From NCBI RefSeq assembly GCF_003201285.1, contig NZ_QICS01000001.1, forward strand, positions 334,678 through 398,677: DNA of 64,000 nt, given 5' to 3'. This DNA is from Lachnotalea glycerini. Its GTDB lineage: Bacteria; Bacillota; Clostridia; Lachnospirales; Lachnospiraceae. Below the pieces are notes generated by a model that worked only from the letters and a program-made list of their open reading frames with translations, did not search any database and was not told the DNA's origin. This document shows, in pieces, positions 17,177 to 24,982 of the stretch (position 1 is the stretch's first letter; every line of letters starts with the position of its first letter). The translations under genes were made by a program, and so were the position numbers.

Positions 17177-17782
17177 ATGAATAATCAAAATGTAGGATTG
17201 TTATTGCGCAGTCTGCGTCAAGAAAAAAACATGACGCAAAAGCAGATTGCCAATATGATGCATATAAGCGATAAAACAATTTCAAAATGGGAACGTGGAT
17301 TAGGATGTCCTGATGTATCTTTGCTTGGTAAACTTTCCAATATATTGGAAGTGAATATAGAAAGAATGCTAGCCGGTAATTTAGAACAAAATCAAATCGA
17401 ATCCGGAAATATAAAAAGAATCAAATTCTATGTGTGTCCAAACTGTGGAAATGTAATTACAAGTACAGGTCATTCTGAGATTTCTTGCTGTGGGCGTAAA
17501 TTGTTTGCCCTTAAGGCAAATGTACCAGACCAAATGCATCAAGCCAAAGTGGAGGAGATAGATGGAGAATACTATGTTACCTTTCAACATGAAATGAGCA
17601 AAGCACATTATATTTCCTTCCTTGCATACGTTACAGGGGATAGCATTTTACTTATAAAACTCTATCCAGAGCAAACTGCATCTGTGCGTTTTCCAAAATT
17701 AAATGGTGGTAAACTCAAATATAAAAATGGCGGCATATTATACTACTATTGCAGCCAACACGGGCTTTGGATTTTATCATGA
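17177..17782 (+). CDS. XRE-family regulator fused to a desulfoferrodoxin (superoxide-reductase-like) domain
   Basis: The protein has 201 residues. Residues 6-60 form an XRE helix-turn-helix (MTQKQIANMMHISDKTISKW). The rest aligns by eye with desulfoferrodoxin. Cys87, Cys90, Cys104 and Cys105 (CPNCGN...SCCG) match the desulforedoxin iron centre. His121, His138, His144, Cys192 and His195 match the five ligands of the superoxide-reductase Fe(His)4Cys site; note HEMSKAH, CSQHGLW and the landmark EEIDGEYYV. The Glu-Lys pair that precedes the first His ligand in catalytic superoxide reductases is here Gln-Met. The protein is therefore more likely an iron-based oxygen or redox sensor than an enzyme. 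It lies upstream of nrdAB. Confidence 0.85.
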   Translation: MNNQNVGLLLRSLRQEKNMTQKQIANMMHISDKTISKWERGLGCPDVSLLGKLSNILEVNIERMLAGNLEQNQIESGNIKRIKFYVCPNCGNVITSTGHSEISCCGRKLFALKANVPDQMHQAKVEEIDGEYYVTFQHEMSKAHYISFLAYVTGDSILLIKLYPEQTASVRFPKLNGGKLKYKNGGILYYYCSQHGLWILS

Positions 17783-17831
17783 ATAGTGTTAATTAAAAAA
17801 TACAATGTTATTTGAAAGAGGGGTCTGTATT

Positions 17832-18155
17832 ATGGAAAAGCTTACGAAAAAAGAATTAAAACAACAATATAAAGATAGAGAAGTAATTGGCGGAATATAC
17901 TGCATCAAATGCAATGGTAATGACCATAAATGGATTAAGTCAACAAAAGACCTGCAAAGCGCAAAAAAGCGCTTTGAATTTTCCATTATGATAAATTCTT
18001 GTCCTGAAATAATTATGGATGTAGATTGGAAACAGTATGGAGCTAGCTCGTTTTCTTTTGAAGTACTGGAAGAAATGAAAAAGAGTGAAACTCAAACTCT
18101 TCGTGAATTTTCAGAGGATATAGCTGTTTTACTGGAAATGTGGCTGGAAAAGTAA
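17832..18155 (+). CDS. small GIY-YIG-like protein, partly degenerate
   Basis: This 107-residue protein keeps GIY (21-23), the arginine region (KKRFEF) and the WKQYG...FSFEVLEE segment with the glutamate typical of GIY-YIG domains. The second tyrosine motif is replaced by KWI (33-35). I chose the ATG at 17832 because AAAGAGGGG precedes it; the ATG at 17805 lies too far upstream. It could be a small nuclease or a DNA- or RNA-binding derivative. It stands between the HTH-desulfoferrodoxin gene and nrdA, with its own RBS. Confidence 0.6.
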   Translation: MEKLTKKELKQQYKDREVIGGIYCIKCNGNDHKWIKSTKDLQSAKKRFEFSIMINSCPEIIMDVDWKQYGASSFSFEVLEEMKKSETQTLREFSEDIAVLLEMWLEK

Positions 18156-18257
18156 AAGCTTTTAAAATTACCCCTAGTCAAACTCTTAAACTTAGTATAA
18201 AATAAATATAATAATAGTTATTATTATTGAATTAATTACTAAGAGAGGATGAACAAG

Positions 18258-20549
18258 ATGAACATCAAAATTAAAAAGCGTAATGGCTGCTATGAACAGC
18301 TTATTGTTGAAAAGACAAAGAAAATGGTAGCATACGCTTGTGAGGGCTTGGATGGCTGTAATCCGATTGAACTTGAGATAGATTCCAATCTACAATTTCA
18401 CGACGGTATGAGCACGAAAGAAATTCAGCAGATTTTGATTCAGACAGCAATTGAAAAAGTAATACAGACTACGAAGGATATCAATGGAGCGATGATCAAG
18501 CAGACAAATATAAACTGGCAGTATGTGGCGGCAAGATTGCTCATGTCAGATCTTTACAAAGAGGCAGCTATCCATCGTGGCTACGACTATTTTGGCTATG
18601 GAGATTTCACACAACTGATACATCAATTAACCAAGCTTCACTATTATGGAGAATATCTGGAAGGAGAATACAGTACACAGGAAATAAAGGAGTTAGGAGA
18701 CTACATAAAGCCAGAGCGAGATTTGCTCTTTAATTACGAAGGACTAAAGCTTTTAGCCGACCGTTACTTAATTCGTGGATTTCATAAAGAAGTGTTAGAG
18801 CTTCCACAAGAACGTTTTATGGTAATTGCAATGCATCTTGCCATACCTGAAAGGGAAAAAAGGCTTTTCTATGCCAGAAAATTTTATGATATATTAAGTG
18901 AGCTTAAGATGACGACTGCAACCCCGACTCTGGCAGGTGCCGGAACACCGTTTCACCAATTAAGCAGTTGTTTCATTTGTGTAACGGGGGATAATTTGTG
19001 GTCTATCTATGATGTCAATCAAAAGTTTTCCAGTGTTTCTAAGCATGGCGGAGCCTTGGGTATTTATCTTGGAAAAATAAGAGCACTTAACAGTGAAATC
19101 CGAGGACATAAAAATGCATCCGGTGGTGTTATCCCATGGATACGTTTATATAATGATACCGCCGTTGCGGTAGATCAACTGGGGCGCAGAAAAGGAGGAG
19201 CCTCCATTACGCTGGATGTCTGGCATCAAGACTTGTACGAATTCTTGGAGTTGAGAACCAATAATGGGGATGACAGGAGGAAAGCTCATGATATCTTTCC
19301 ATCTGTCAGCATTCCAAACATCTTTATGGAGCGTCTGAAAGCAAGAGGCAATTGGTCTTTATTTGATCCGTATATGGTTAATAAAGTGATGCGTTTTCAT
19401 TTAGAAGACTTTTACGATGAGGTAGATAATAAAGATTTCACCAAGCGTTATCTAGCTTGTGAAGCAAATGAACAACTTGGTAGAATCACCGTAACAGCGC
19501 TTGATATTATGAAAAAAATTATGAAAAGTGCTGTCGAAACAGGAACTCCCTTTATTTTCTTTCGAGATACTGTAAATCAGGCAAATCCTAACAAACACGC
19601 CGGTATGATATACGCTTCCAATTTGTGCCATGAAATAGCTCAGAATGTGAGTGAATCCACATTTATTGATGAAGTGGCAGAAAATAAAAACGATCATTTT
19701 AATGTAATTAGACAAATTCAATCTGGTGATATGGTAACCTGCAACCTAAATTCTGTAAATTTAGGACGAGTGAACTTGGAGGAGCTGAAAGAAACAATTC
19801 CACTGCAAATTCGTATGCTAGATAATGTCATTACTCTGAATCAGACCCCCGTTGCAGAAGCCAAAATAACGAGTGACAAATATCGAGCCATCGGACTTGG
19901 AACAAGTGGCTATCATCACTATCTTGTAAAACACAAAATTACTTGGGAAAGTGAAGAGCATTTCAAAGAAGCCGATCAACTATACGAGGAAATCGCCTAT
20001 CAGGCAATTAAAGCTTCGATGGAATTAGCCAAAGAAAAAGGTGCGTATCAGGCATTTGAAGGCTCGGAATGGCAGTCGGGCAAATATTTTGAGAGAAGAA
20101 GCTACGATTCAAAACGGTGGCAAACACTTAAAGAACAGGTACAAAAATATGGACTTCGAAACGGCTATATTATGGCAGTAGCTCCAACCGGAAGTACCTC
20201 CAACATAGCCGGTACAACAGCCGGAATCGATCCGATATTTAAGAAATTTTTTATAGAAGAAAAAAAGGGAAGCTTTACACCAAAAGCAGCCCCAGAGCTT
20301 TGTGAAGAAAATTTTTGGCTCTATAAAGAAGCACATCATATTGACCAGCGGTACAGTATCAAAGCATGTGGAGTAAGACAACGCCATATCGACCAGGCAC
20401 AATCCTTTAATCTATATATTACACCCGAGCTAAAAGCAAAGGATATCTTGGATTTATACATAGAGTCATGGGAAAACAAGATTAAGACAATATATTATGT
20501 AAGAAACCAGTCTCTTGAAATGGATGAATGCACGAGTTGCTCAAGCTAA
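18258..20549 (+). CDS. nrdA: class I ribonucleoside-diphosphate reductase, alpha subunit
   Basis: The 763-residue catalytic subunit reduces ribonucleoside diphosphates to deoxy forms. An ATP-cone lies at ~1-90. The active-site cysteines are recognisable: LSSCFIC for the first redox cysteine, YASNLCHEIA for the thiyl-radical cysteine and VTCNLNSVNL for the second redox cysteine. The C-terminal CTSC pair would receive electrons from thioredoxin. I prefer the ATG at 18258: GAGAGG sits about 9 bases upstream, whereas the ATG at 18249 touches the RBS. nrdB follows 22 bases later. No nrdI, nrdH or nrdR is visible here, which points away from class Ib. Confidence 0.92.
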   Translation: MNIKIKKRNGCYEQLIVEKTKKMVAYACEGLDGCNPIELEIDSNLQFHDGMSTKEIQQILIQTAIEKVIQTTKDINGAMIKQTNINWQYVAARLLMSDLYKEAAIHRGYDYFGYGDFTQLIHQLTKLHYYGEYLEGEYSTQEIKELGDYIKPERDLLFNYEGLKLLADRYLIRGFHKEVLELPQERFMVIAMHLAIPEREKRLFYARKFYDILSELKMTTATPTLAGAGTPFHQLSSCFICVTGDNLWSIYDVNQKFSSVSKHGGALGIYLGKIRALNSEIRGHKNASGGVIPWIRLYNDTAVAVDQLGRRKGGASITLDVWHQDLYEFLELRTNNGDDRRKAHDIFPSVSIPNIFMERLKARGNWSLFDPYMVNKVMRFHLEDFYDEVDNKDFTKRYLACEANEQLGRITVTALDIMKKIMKSAVETGTPFIFFRDTVNQANPNKHAGMIYASNLCHEIAQNVSESTFIDEVAENKNDHFNVIRQIQSGDMVTCNLNSVNLGRVNLEELKETIPLQIRMLDNVITLNQTPVAEAKITSDKYRAIGLGTSGYHHYLVKHKITWESEEHFKEADQLYEEIAYQAIKASMELAKEKGAYQAFEGSEWQSGKYFERRSYDSKRWQTLKEQVQKYGLRNGYIMAVAPTGSTSNIAGTTAGIDPIFKKFFIEEKKGSFTPKAAPELCEENFWLYKEAHHIDQRYSIKACGVRQRHIDQAQSFNLYITPELKAKDILDLYIESWENKIKTIYYVRNQSLEMDECTSCSS

Positions 20550-20571
20550 GTAAAGAAAGGAAGCCAAAGGT

Positions 20572-21600
20572 ATGAAAAAAAAGAAAATATTTAATGAATA
20601 CGGAATACGAGGAACCGAGTCATTAATCAATGGAAACACTACGAATTTAAGGGAATGGAACCGAATTAAATATAACTGGGCAAATGTCCTTTACCGAACT
20701 ATGTTAAACAACTTCTGGATTCCAGAAGAAATCTCATTAAATGAGGATATTAAGCAATTTCCGCTGCTGACAGATGGGGAAAGAAATGCCTTTGATAAAA
20801 TCATTTCTTTTTTAAATTTTCTAGACTCTGTGCAAAGCGAAAATCTACCCAATCTCTCCAGATATATCACGGCGGCAGAGGTTTCTTCGCTGTTGAATAT
20901 TCAGGCTTTTCAAGAGGAGATACACGCTCAAAGCTATTCTTATATCTTAGATACAGTAACCAATCCAATCACGCGGGATAAGATTTATGATGAGTGGAGA
21001 GAAGACAAGCACCTCTTGAGACGAAACCAGTATATTGCCAATATTTATCAGGAATTTAATGAAAATGAAACGATAGACAATTTTATTCGTGTGGTGATTG
21101 CCAATTATATATTAGAGGGAATTTATTTTTATTCAGGCTTTAGCTTTTTCTATACTTTGGCAAGGCAAGGAAAGATGACTGCCACGAGTACGATTTTTAA
21201 ATACATTAATCGTGATGAGATTACACATTTGGTTTTATTTCAGGATATCATTAAAGAGCTTAGAAATGAAAATCCAAAAATATTTACACAAAGGCTTCAA
21301 GCGGAAATTCGTGAAATGATGAGAACAGGTGTAGAACATGAAATAAGCTGGGGACAATATGTAACCAACAATGAAATACTTGGAATTAATGATGGTTTAA
21401 TTGAAAAATATATTCAATATCTGGGAAATCAAAGACTTAAGGCAATTGGATTAGAAGAGCTATATCCAAATATAACAGAAAATCCAATGGCATGGATAGA
21501 AGGCTTTTCCAACCTAAACAGTACAAAAACGGATTTTTTTGAAGCAAAAGTAACCAATTACACAAAAGCAGCGATATTTAATTTTGACGAGCTGGAATAG
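20572..21600 (+). CDS. nrdB: class I ribonucleotide reductase, beta (radical) subunit
   Basis: This 342-residue ferritin-like subunit makes the radical used by NrdA. All six metal ligands can be placed: Asp85, Glu115, His118, Glu182, Glu216 and His219. Tyr122 sits where the stable tyrosyl radical forms (QEEIHAQSY, the same spacing as E. coli NrdB). So this is a tyrosyl-radical, oxygen-activated enzyme rather than class Ic or an inactive homologue. An oxygen-dependent reductase is notable in what looks like an anaerobe, and a redox regulator lies just upstream. Confidence 0.93.
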   Translation: MKKKKIFNEYGIRGTESLINGNTTNLREWNRIKYNWANVLYRTMLNNFWIPEEISLNEDIKQFPLLTDGERNAFDKIISFLNFLDSVQSENLPNLSRYITAAEVSSLLNIQAFQEEIHAQSYSYILDTVTNPITRDKIYDEWREDKHLLRRNQYIANIYQEFNENETIDNFIRVVIANYILEGIYFYSGFSFFYTLARQGKMTATSTIFKYINRDEITHLVLFQDIIKELRNENPKIFTQRLQAEIREMMRTGVEHEISWGQYVTNNEILGINDGLIEKYIQYLGNQRLKAIGLEELYPNITENPMAWIEGFSNLNSTKTDFFEAKVTNYTKAAIFNFDELE

Positions 21601-21616
21601 AATGTAATAGGATACT

Positions 21617-21668
21617 AATATATGTTTCTAAAATCACTTACAAATATATGTTTTTAAAATCACTTACA
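21617..21668 (+). repeat. tandem 26-base direct repeat downstream of nrdB
   Basis: Two adjacent copies (21617-21642 and 21643-21668) of AATATATGTTTYTAAAAT followed by CACTTACA differ at one base. They lie just upstream of the putative promoter of the ABC-F leader, so they could be regulator sites. Confidence 0.8.
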
Positions 21669-21670
21669 TA

Positions 21671-21699
21671 TTGTAATTGATTGAATATTGTGATAAAAT
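21671..21699 (+). promoter_or_regulatory. putative promoter of the ABC-F leader transcript
   Basis: TTGTAA and TAAAAT are spaced by 17 bases. The upstream small ORF starts 28 bases after the -10 box. Confidence 0.45.
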
Positions 21700-21726
21700 A
21701 AGTCATTATAATTTAGGAGAACTGAT

Positions 21727-21828
21727 ATGAGTATTTATAGAAGTGATAAGATAACAAGACGAATGAGCTCTGTACAATTAAACACGATGAAGCATTGTGC
21801 AGAGTATAGCGATAGAATAAGCTTTTAA
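21727..21828 (+). CDS. 33-codon upstream leader ORF of the ABC-F gene
   Basis: A short ORF (begins MSIYRSDK, ends SDRISF) has RBS AGGAGA 7 bases before its ATG. An 11-bp hairpin, CTCTGTACAAT (21768-21778) with ATTGTGCAGAG (21794-21804), lies within it, so a ribosome translating or stalling here would change RNA folding. Short upstream ORFs of this kind control several antibiotic-resistance genes, including ABC-F genes, by ribosome-mediated attenuation. The peptide itself resembles nothing I recognise. Confidence 0.5.
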   Translation: MSIYRSDKITRRMSSVQLNTMKHCAEYSDRISF

Positions 21829-21836
21829 TTTTCATC

Positions 21837-22051
21837 GGGAAATATATCAATCAGACATGTCTTTTGCTAAAGAAAGACATTAGAAACGGAATTTTTCGTT
21901 TTATTTTGATACCTATTTCCCTGTGCTATTAATGTTTATCAGGCTGTGGACAATGTTTTGTCCATGGCCTTTTGTTGTATTAGATTCATTGGATTTAATC
22001 ATTAAGCAAAAGGCAGATACTTTTTTTGTATCTTTGCCCTTTGCTTTTTTT
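21837..22051 (+). promoter_or_regulatory. attenuator region with intrinsic terminator upstream of the ABC-F gene
   Basis: Several stems can be drawn: GGGAAATA (from 21837) with TATTTCCC (near 21914-21921); ATGTCTTT with AAAGACAT inside it; GGCTGTGGAC (21942-21951) with GTCCATGGCC (21960-21969), then T-rich sequence; and a strong terminator AAGCAAAAGGCAGATAC (22004-22020) with 22028-22044, followed by a run of T. The terminator lies about 120 bases before the ABC-F start, within its own leader, so expression would require read-through. Confidence 0.65.
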
Positions 22052-22065
22052 ATTTCATAAGACCT

Positions 22066-22110
22066 TATGGGGACTTATCCGCTTTGTTATTTATAGGAAA
22101 GACCTTGTTG
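22066..22110 (+). repeat. mosaic repeat, fragment D
   Basis: GGGGACTTATCCGCTTTGTT and TTATAGGAAAGACC match the middle of copy A. The following CTTGTTGTTATCGTACAAAA block matches fragment E and the inverted block at 55068-55121. It lies between the attenuator terminator and the ABC-F start. Confidence 0.6.
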
Positions 22111-22172
22111 TTATCGTACAAAAGTATTGATTATCATAAAGAAGTTATAGTAAGGAAAGGATTATTAAAATT

Positions 22173-23711
22173 ATGAGTTTATTAAATATTATGGAATTAA
22201 CACATTCATTTAGCGATAATTTGATTTTCAAAAACACAGAATTATCGTTAAACAAAGGAGAGCATATTGGAATCGTTGGTCAAAATGGAACAGGGAAAAG
22301 TACCCTTATCAAAATTTGTATGGGTCAAATAATTCCTGATATAGGAAGAATTGTATGGCAGCCAAGGATTACCGTGGGCTGCCTGGATCAATATGCTCAG
22401 ATAGATGAGAATATGACAATGGAAACCTTTTTAAAATCAGCGTTTCTTAAGCTATATGAAATGGAAGAAAAAATGAACAAACTTTATTATCAAGCTGCTG
22501 CTGGTGATAGGAACCTTTTAGAGCTTGCTGCACAATATCAAAAGCAATTGGAAATGAACGATTTTTATTCAATAAATACACAGATTGAACGTGTAGCAAA
22601 CGGATTGGGACTTCTGGCTTTGGGACTGGAGCGTCCTATTGAGCTAATGAGCGGGGGACAGCGAGCTAAGGTAATTCTGGCAAAGCTCTTACTTGAAAAA
22701 CCAGATATTTTACTCCTTGATGAACCCACAAATTTTCTTGATAAGAATCATATTATGTGGCTATCTGACTACCTGTCTAATCTTGAAAACGCTTTTATGG
22801 TGGTTTCACATGATTACGACTTTTTGGAAAAAATTACGAATCGCATTTGCGACATTGATAATAAAAAAATAACAAAATATTATGGAACCTATTCAGAATT
22901 TCTTAAAAAGAAAATGCTTTTGAGAGAGGATTATATTCGGCAGTATTCTGCTTGGCAAAAGGAAGTCAAAAATACGGAAGAATTTATTCGCAAGAATATT
23001 GCAGGAAGAAAGTCAAAAATGGCAAGAGGGAGACAAAAACAACTTGACCGTATGGATAAAATGGAGGCATTGAATCAAAAAGAAATAAAGCCTTCCTTTC
23101 ATTTTAATGAAATTTCATTAACAAATACGAAACATTTAATAGTAAAGCATTTATATGCTGGATATCATAAAGCCATTTTGTCAGACATCAATTTCTCGAT
23201 TAATGGCGGGCAAAAAGTGGTGATTACAGGTTTCAATGGAATAGGAAAAACTACTCTGCTTAAAACACTAGTAGGGCAAATCTCGTCTATACGAGGATCG
23301 TTTGCTTTCTCTGAGCAAGTGAAATTTGGGTACTTTGAACAGGACTTAAAATGGCAGGACGAAACACAAACACCTATTCAAATTATTTCCGAGAACAATC
23401 CATCCCTTGTCATAAAGGAGGTGAGAAAGCATCTTGCACGTTGTGGCATTTTGAATCAACACGCAGTGCAAGCAGTTGGGACTTTGAGTGGAGGAGAGCA
23501 GGCGAAGGTCAGAATGTGTATGCTGCTGATGAAACCTTGTAATTTTTTGATAATGGATGAACCGACCAATCATCTTGACATACAAGCAAAGGAAGCTTTG
23601 AAAATAGCCTTGTCTCATTTTTCAGGTACAGTATTATTAGTCTCTCATGAGGAAGCTTTTTATCGGGATTGGGTGCAGAAGGTTATTGACATAGAAAGGT
23701 CAAACAAATAA
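22173..23711 (+). CDS. ABC-F family ATPase (ribosome-associated, possible antibiotic resistance)
   Basis: This 512-residue protein has two ABC domains and no membrane segment. Domain 1 has Walker A GQNGTGKST, signature SGGQ and Walker B ILLLDEPTNFLD. Domain 2 has GFNGIGKTT, LSGGEQ and FLIMDEPTNHLD. The interdomain linker (~220-310) is rich in Lys/Arg (RKNIAGRKSKMARGRQKQ). ABC-F proteins bind the ribosomal E site and either aid translation or dislodge antibiotics. The attenuator-like leader with an upstream ORF favours an antibiotic-responsive role, but housekeeping YkpA/YbiT-like function cannot be excluded by sequence alone. Confidence 0.88.
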   Translation: MSLLNIMELTHSFSDNLIFKNTELSLNKGEHIGIVGQNGTGKSTLIKICMGQIIPDIGRIVWQPRITVGCLDQYAQIDENMTMETFLKSAFLKLYEMEEKMNKLYYQAAAGDRNLLELAAQYQKQLEMNDFYSINTQIERVANGLGLLALGLERPIELMSGGQRAKVILAKLLLEKPDILLLDEPTNFLDKNHIMWLSDYLSNLENAFMVVSHDYDFLEKITNRICDIDNKKITKYYGTYSEFLKKKMLLREDYIRQYSAWQKEVKNTEEFIRKNIAGRKSKMARGRQKQLDRMDKMEALNQKEIKPSFHFNEISLTNTKHLIVKHLYAGYHKAILSDINFSINGGQKVVITGFNGIGKTTLLKTLVGQISSIRGSFAFSEQVKFGYFEQDLKWQDETQTPIQIISENNPSLVIKEVRKHLARCGILNQHAVQAVGTLSGGEQAKVRMCMLLMKPCNFLIMDEPTNHLDIQAKEALKIALSHFSGTVLLVSHEEAFYRDWVQKVIDIERSNK

Positions 23712-23812
23712 AACAAAATGCAAAAAACAAGTACAATTATTATGGATAAATATGTGATATAGGAAATATTTACTATATTATCTAACAACAATAAACTATA
23801 CGTAAAATAGTA

Positions 23813-23841
23813 TTTACATTTCTCTTTATTAATGCTATAAT
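23813..23841 (+). promoter_or_regulatory. putative sigma-A promoter of the expansin gene
   Basis: TTTACA and a perfect TATAAT are spaced by 17 bases, ending 24 bases before the start codon. Confidence 0.6.
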
Positions 23842-23865
23842 TCGAAAAAAGGGGAGGTACATACT

Positions 23866-24636
23866 ATGAAAAAACAAATTATTTCTATATTAATTGCATG
23901 TACATGCATCACATCCGCAGCAGGAATAACTGCTAATGCCGATAGTACAGTTTTATTCAATGCTTCTATTAACAAATTTGCCAATACAGCTATATCATCT
24001 GATTCTACAGATCAGTGGAATGCTCTGCATTCTGGCTATGCTACTTATACCGGCTCAGGATATTCAGGAGGCTGTGCATTACTTGATCCAATATCATCCG
24101 ATATGGAAATCACAGCCTTGAATCCAGATGATTATAATAGTTATGGTATAAAGGCTGCTTTGGCCGGAGCATATTTACAGGTGGAAGGACCAAACGGCTC
24201 TACTATTGTTTATGTTACCGATTTATATCCAGAGGGAGGGAATGGAGCACTTGATTTATGTCCCACTTCTTTTGCCAAAATAGGTGATATGTCGGCAGGC
24301 AAAATCGATATTTCATGGAAAGTAATAAAAGCACCGATTACCGGAAATGTATCATACCGCATTAAAGAGGGCAGCAGTCAATGGTGGGCAGCTATTCAGG
24401 TCAGAAACCATAAATATCCGGTATTAAAGATGGAATATTATAAGGATGGGCAATGGATTAATATGGAGAAAATGCAGTGGAATCATTTCGTTGGAACGAA
24501 TATGGGAACAGGCACCATTCAGATTAGAATGACAGATATCTGCAATCACGTAATCACAGATACGATTGATTCACTCCCTCAAAGCGGAACTTCAGCGGCA
24601 TATATTGTGCCGGGAAATGTACAATTTCCTGATTAG
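23866..24636 (+). CDS. secreted bacterial expansin (EXLX1/YoaJ-like)
   Basis: This 256-residue protein has a signal peptide (~1-25) and the two expansin domains, D1 double-psi beta-barrel (~50-155) and D2 beta-sandwich (~160-256). It closely resembles B. subtilis EXLX1/YoaJ, which loosens cellulose/xylan contacts without hydrolysis. Asp119 (VTDLYP) and Asp130 (ALDL) match the conserved acidic pair. Trp173 and Trp174 match the aromatic cellulose-binding platform, whose third residue, Tyr in EXLX1, is here Trp205. Cys70 and Cys132 have no counterpart in EXLX1 and could form a disulfide. It has its own promoter and terminator, so it is a single-gene unit. Confidence 0.92.
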   Translation: MKKQIISILIACTCITSAAGITANADSTVLFNASINKFANTAISSDSTDQWNALHSGYATYTGSGYSGGCALLDPISSDMEITALNPDDYNSYGIKAALAGAYLQVEGPNGSTIVYVTDLYPEGGNGALDLCPTSFAKIGDMSAGKIDISWKVIKAPITGNVSYRIKEGSSQWWAAIQVRNHKYPVLKMEYYKDGQWINMEKMQWNHFVGTNMGTGTIQIRMTDICNHVITDTIDSLPQSGTSAAYIVPGNVQFPD

Positions 24637-24644
24637 GGGTAAAA

Positions 24645-24701
24645 TAAAGCATTGTATTAAATTAGTATTATTAAATATACTATTTGATACAATGCTTTTT
24701 T
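24645..24701 (+). terminator. intrinsic terminator of the expansin gene
   Basis: AAAGCATTGTAT and ATACAATGCTTT form a long stem, followed by a T-run. Confidence 0.8.
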
Positions 24702-24709
24702 GTTTTGTT

Positions 24710-24796
24710 CTTTCATAGGAAGTCCATGTTGTTAACATATAAAAGTATTTTCTATTGCTTCTCAATCTGCTCGGGCGCGAAAGTGTCTGCGATGTC
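24710..24796 (+). repeat. mosaic repeat, degenerate fragment E
   Basis: It matches parts of the repeat family: CATAGGAAGTCCATGTTGTT (related to fragment D and to 55068-55121) and CTCGGGCGCGAAAGTGTCTG (right end of copy A). The remaining 24797-24982 is AT-rich upstream sequence of GH51. A cre-like or LacI-type motif, TAGAAGCGCTAAAA (24924-24937), is weakly suggested. Confidence 0.5.
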
Positions 24797-24982
24797 TAGT
24801 CAATATCAATTTTCAATCAAGATATGATATCAAACAAAAAAAAATACACTTTTTTACACTTTTTGTCGAAAAACAAAAAAATATTATACATTTGAAAAAA
24901 AATAGCACATAGATATGCCCTAATAGAAGCGCTAAAATCAACCTATAACTGTTAATGATTTTTTACAGAAGGAGGTAACAGT

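Noticed and set aside
24924-24937. cre (CcpA) site upstream of GH51
   Set aside because: TAGAAGCGCTAAAA has the central CG and flanking A/T but departs from the consensus at both ends; too weak to list as a feature.
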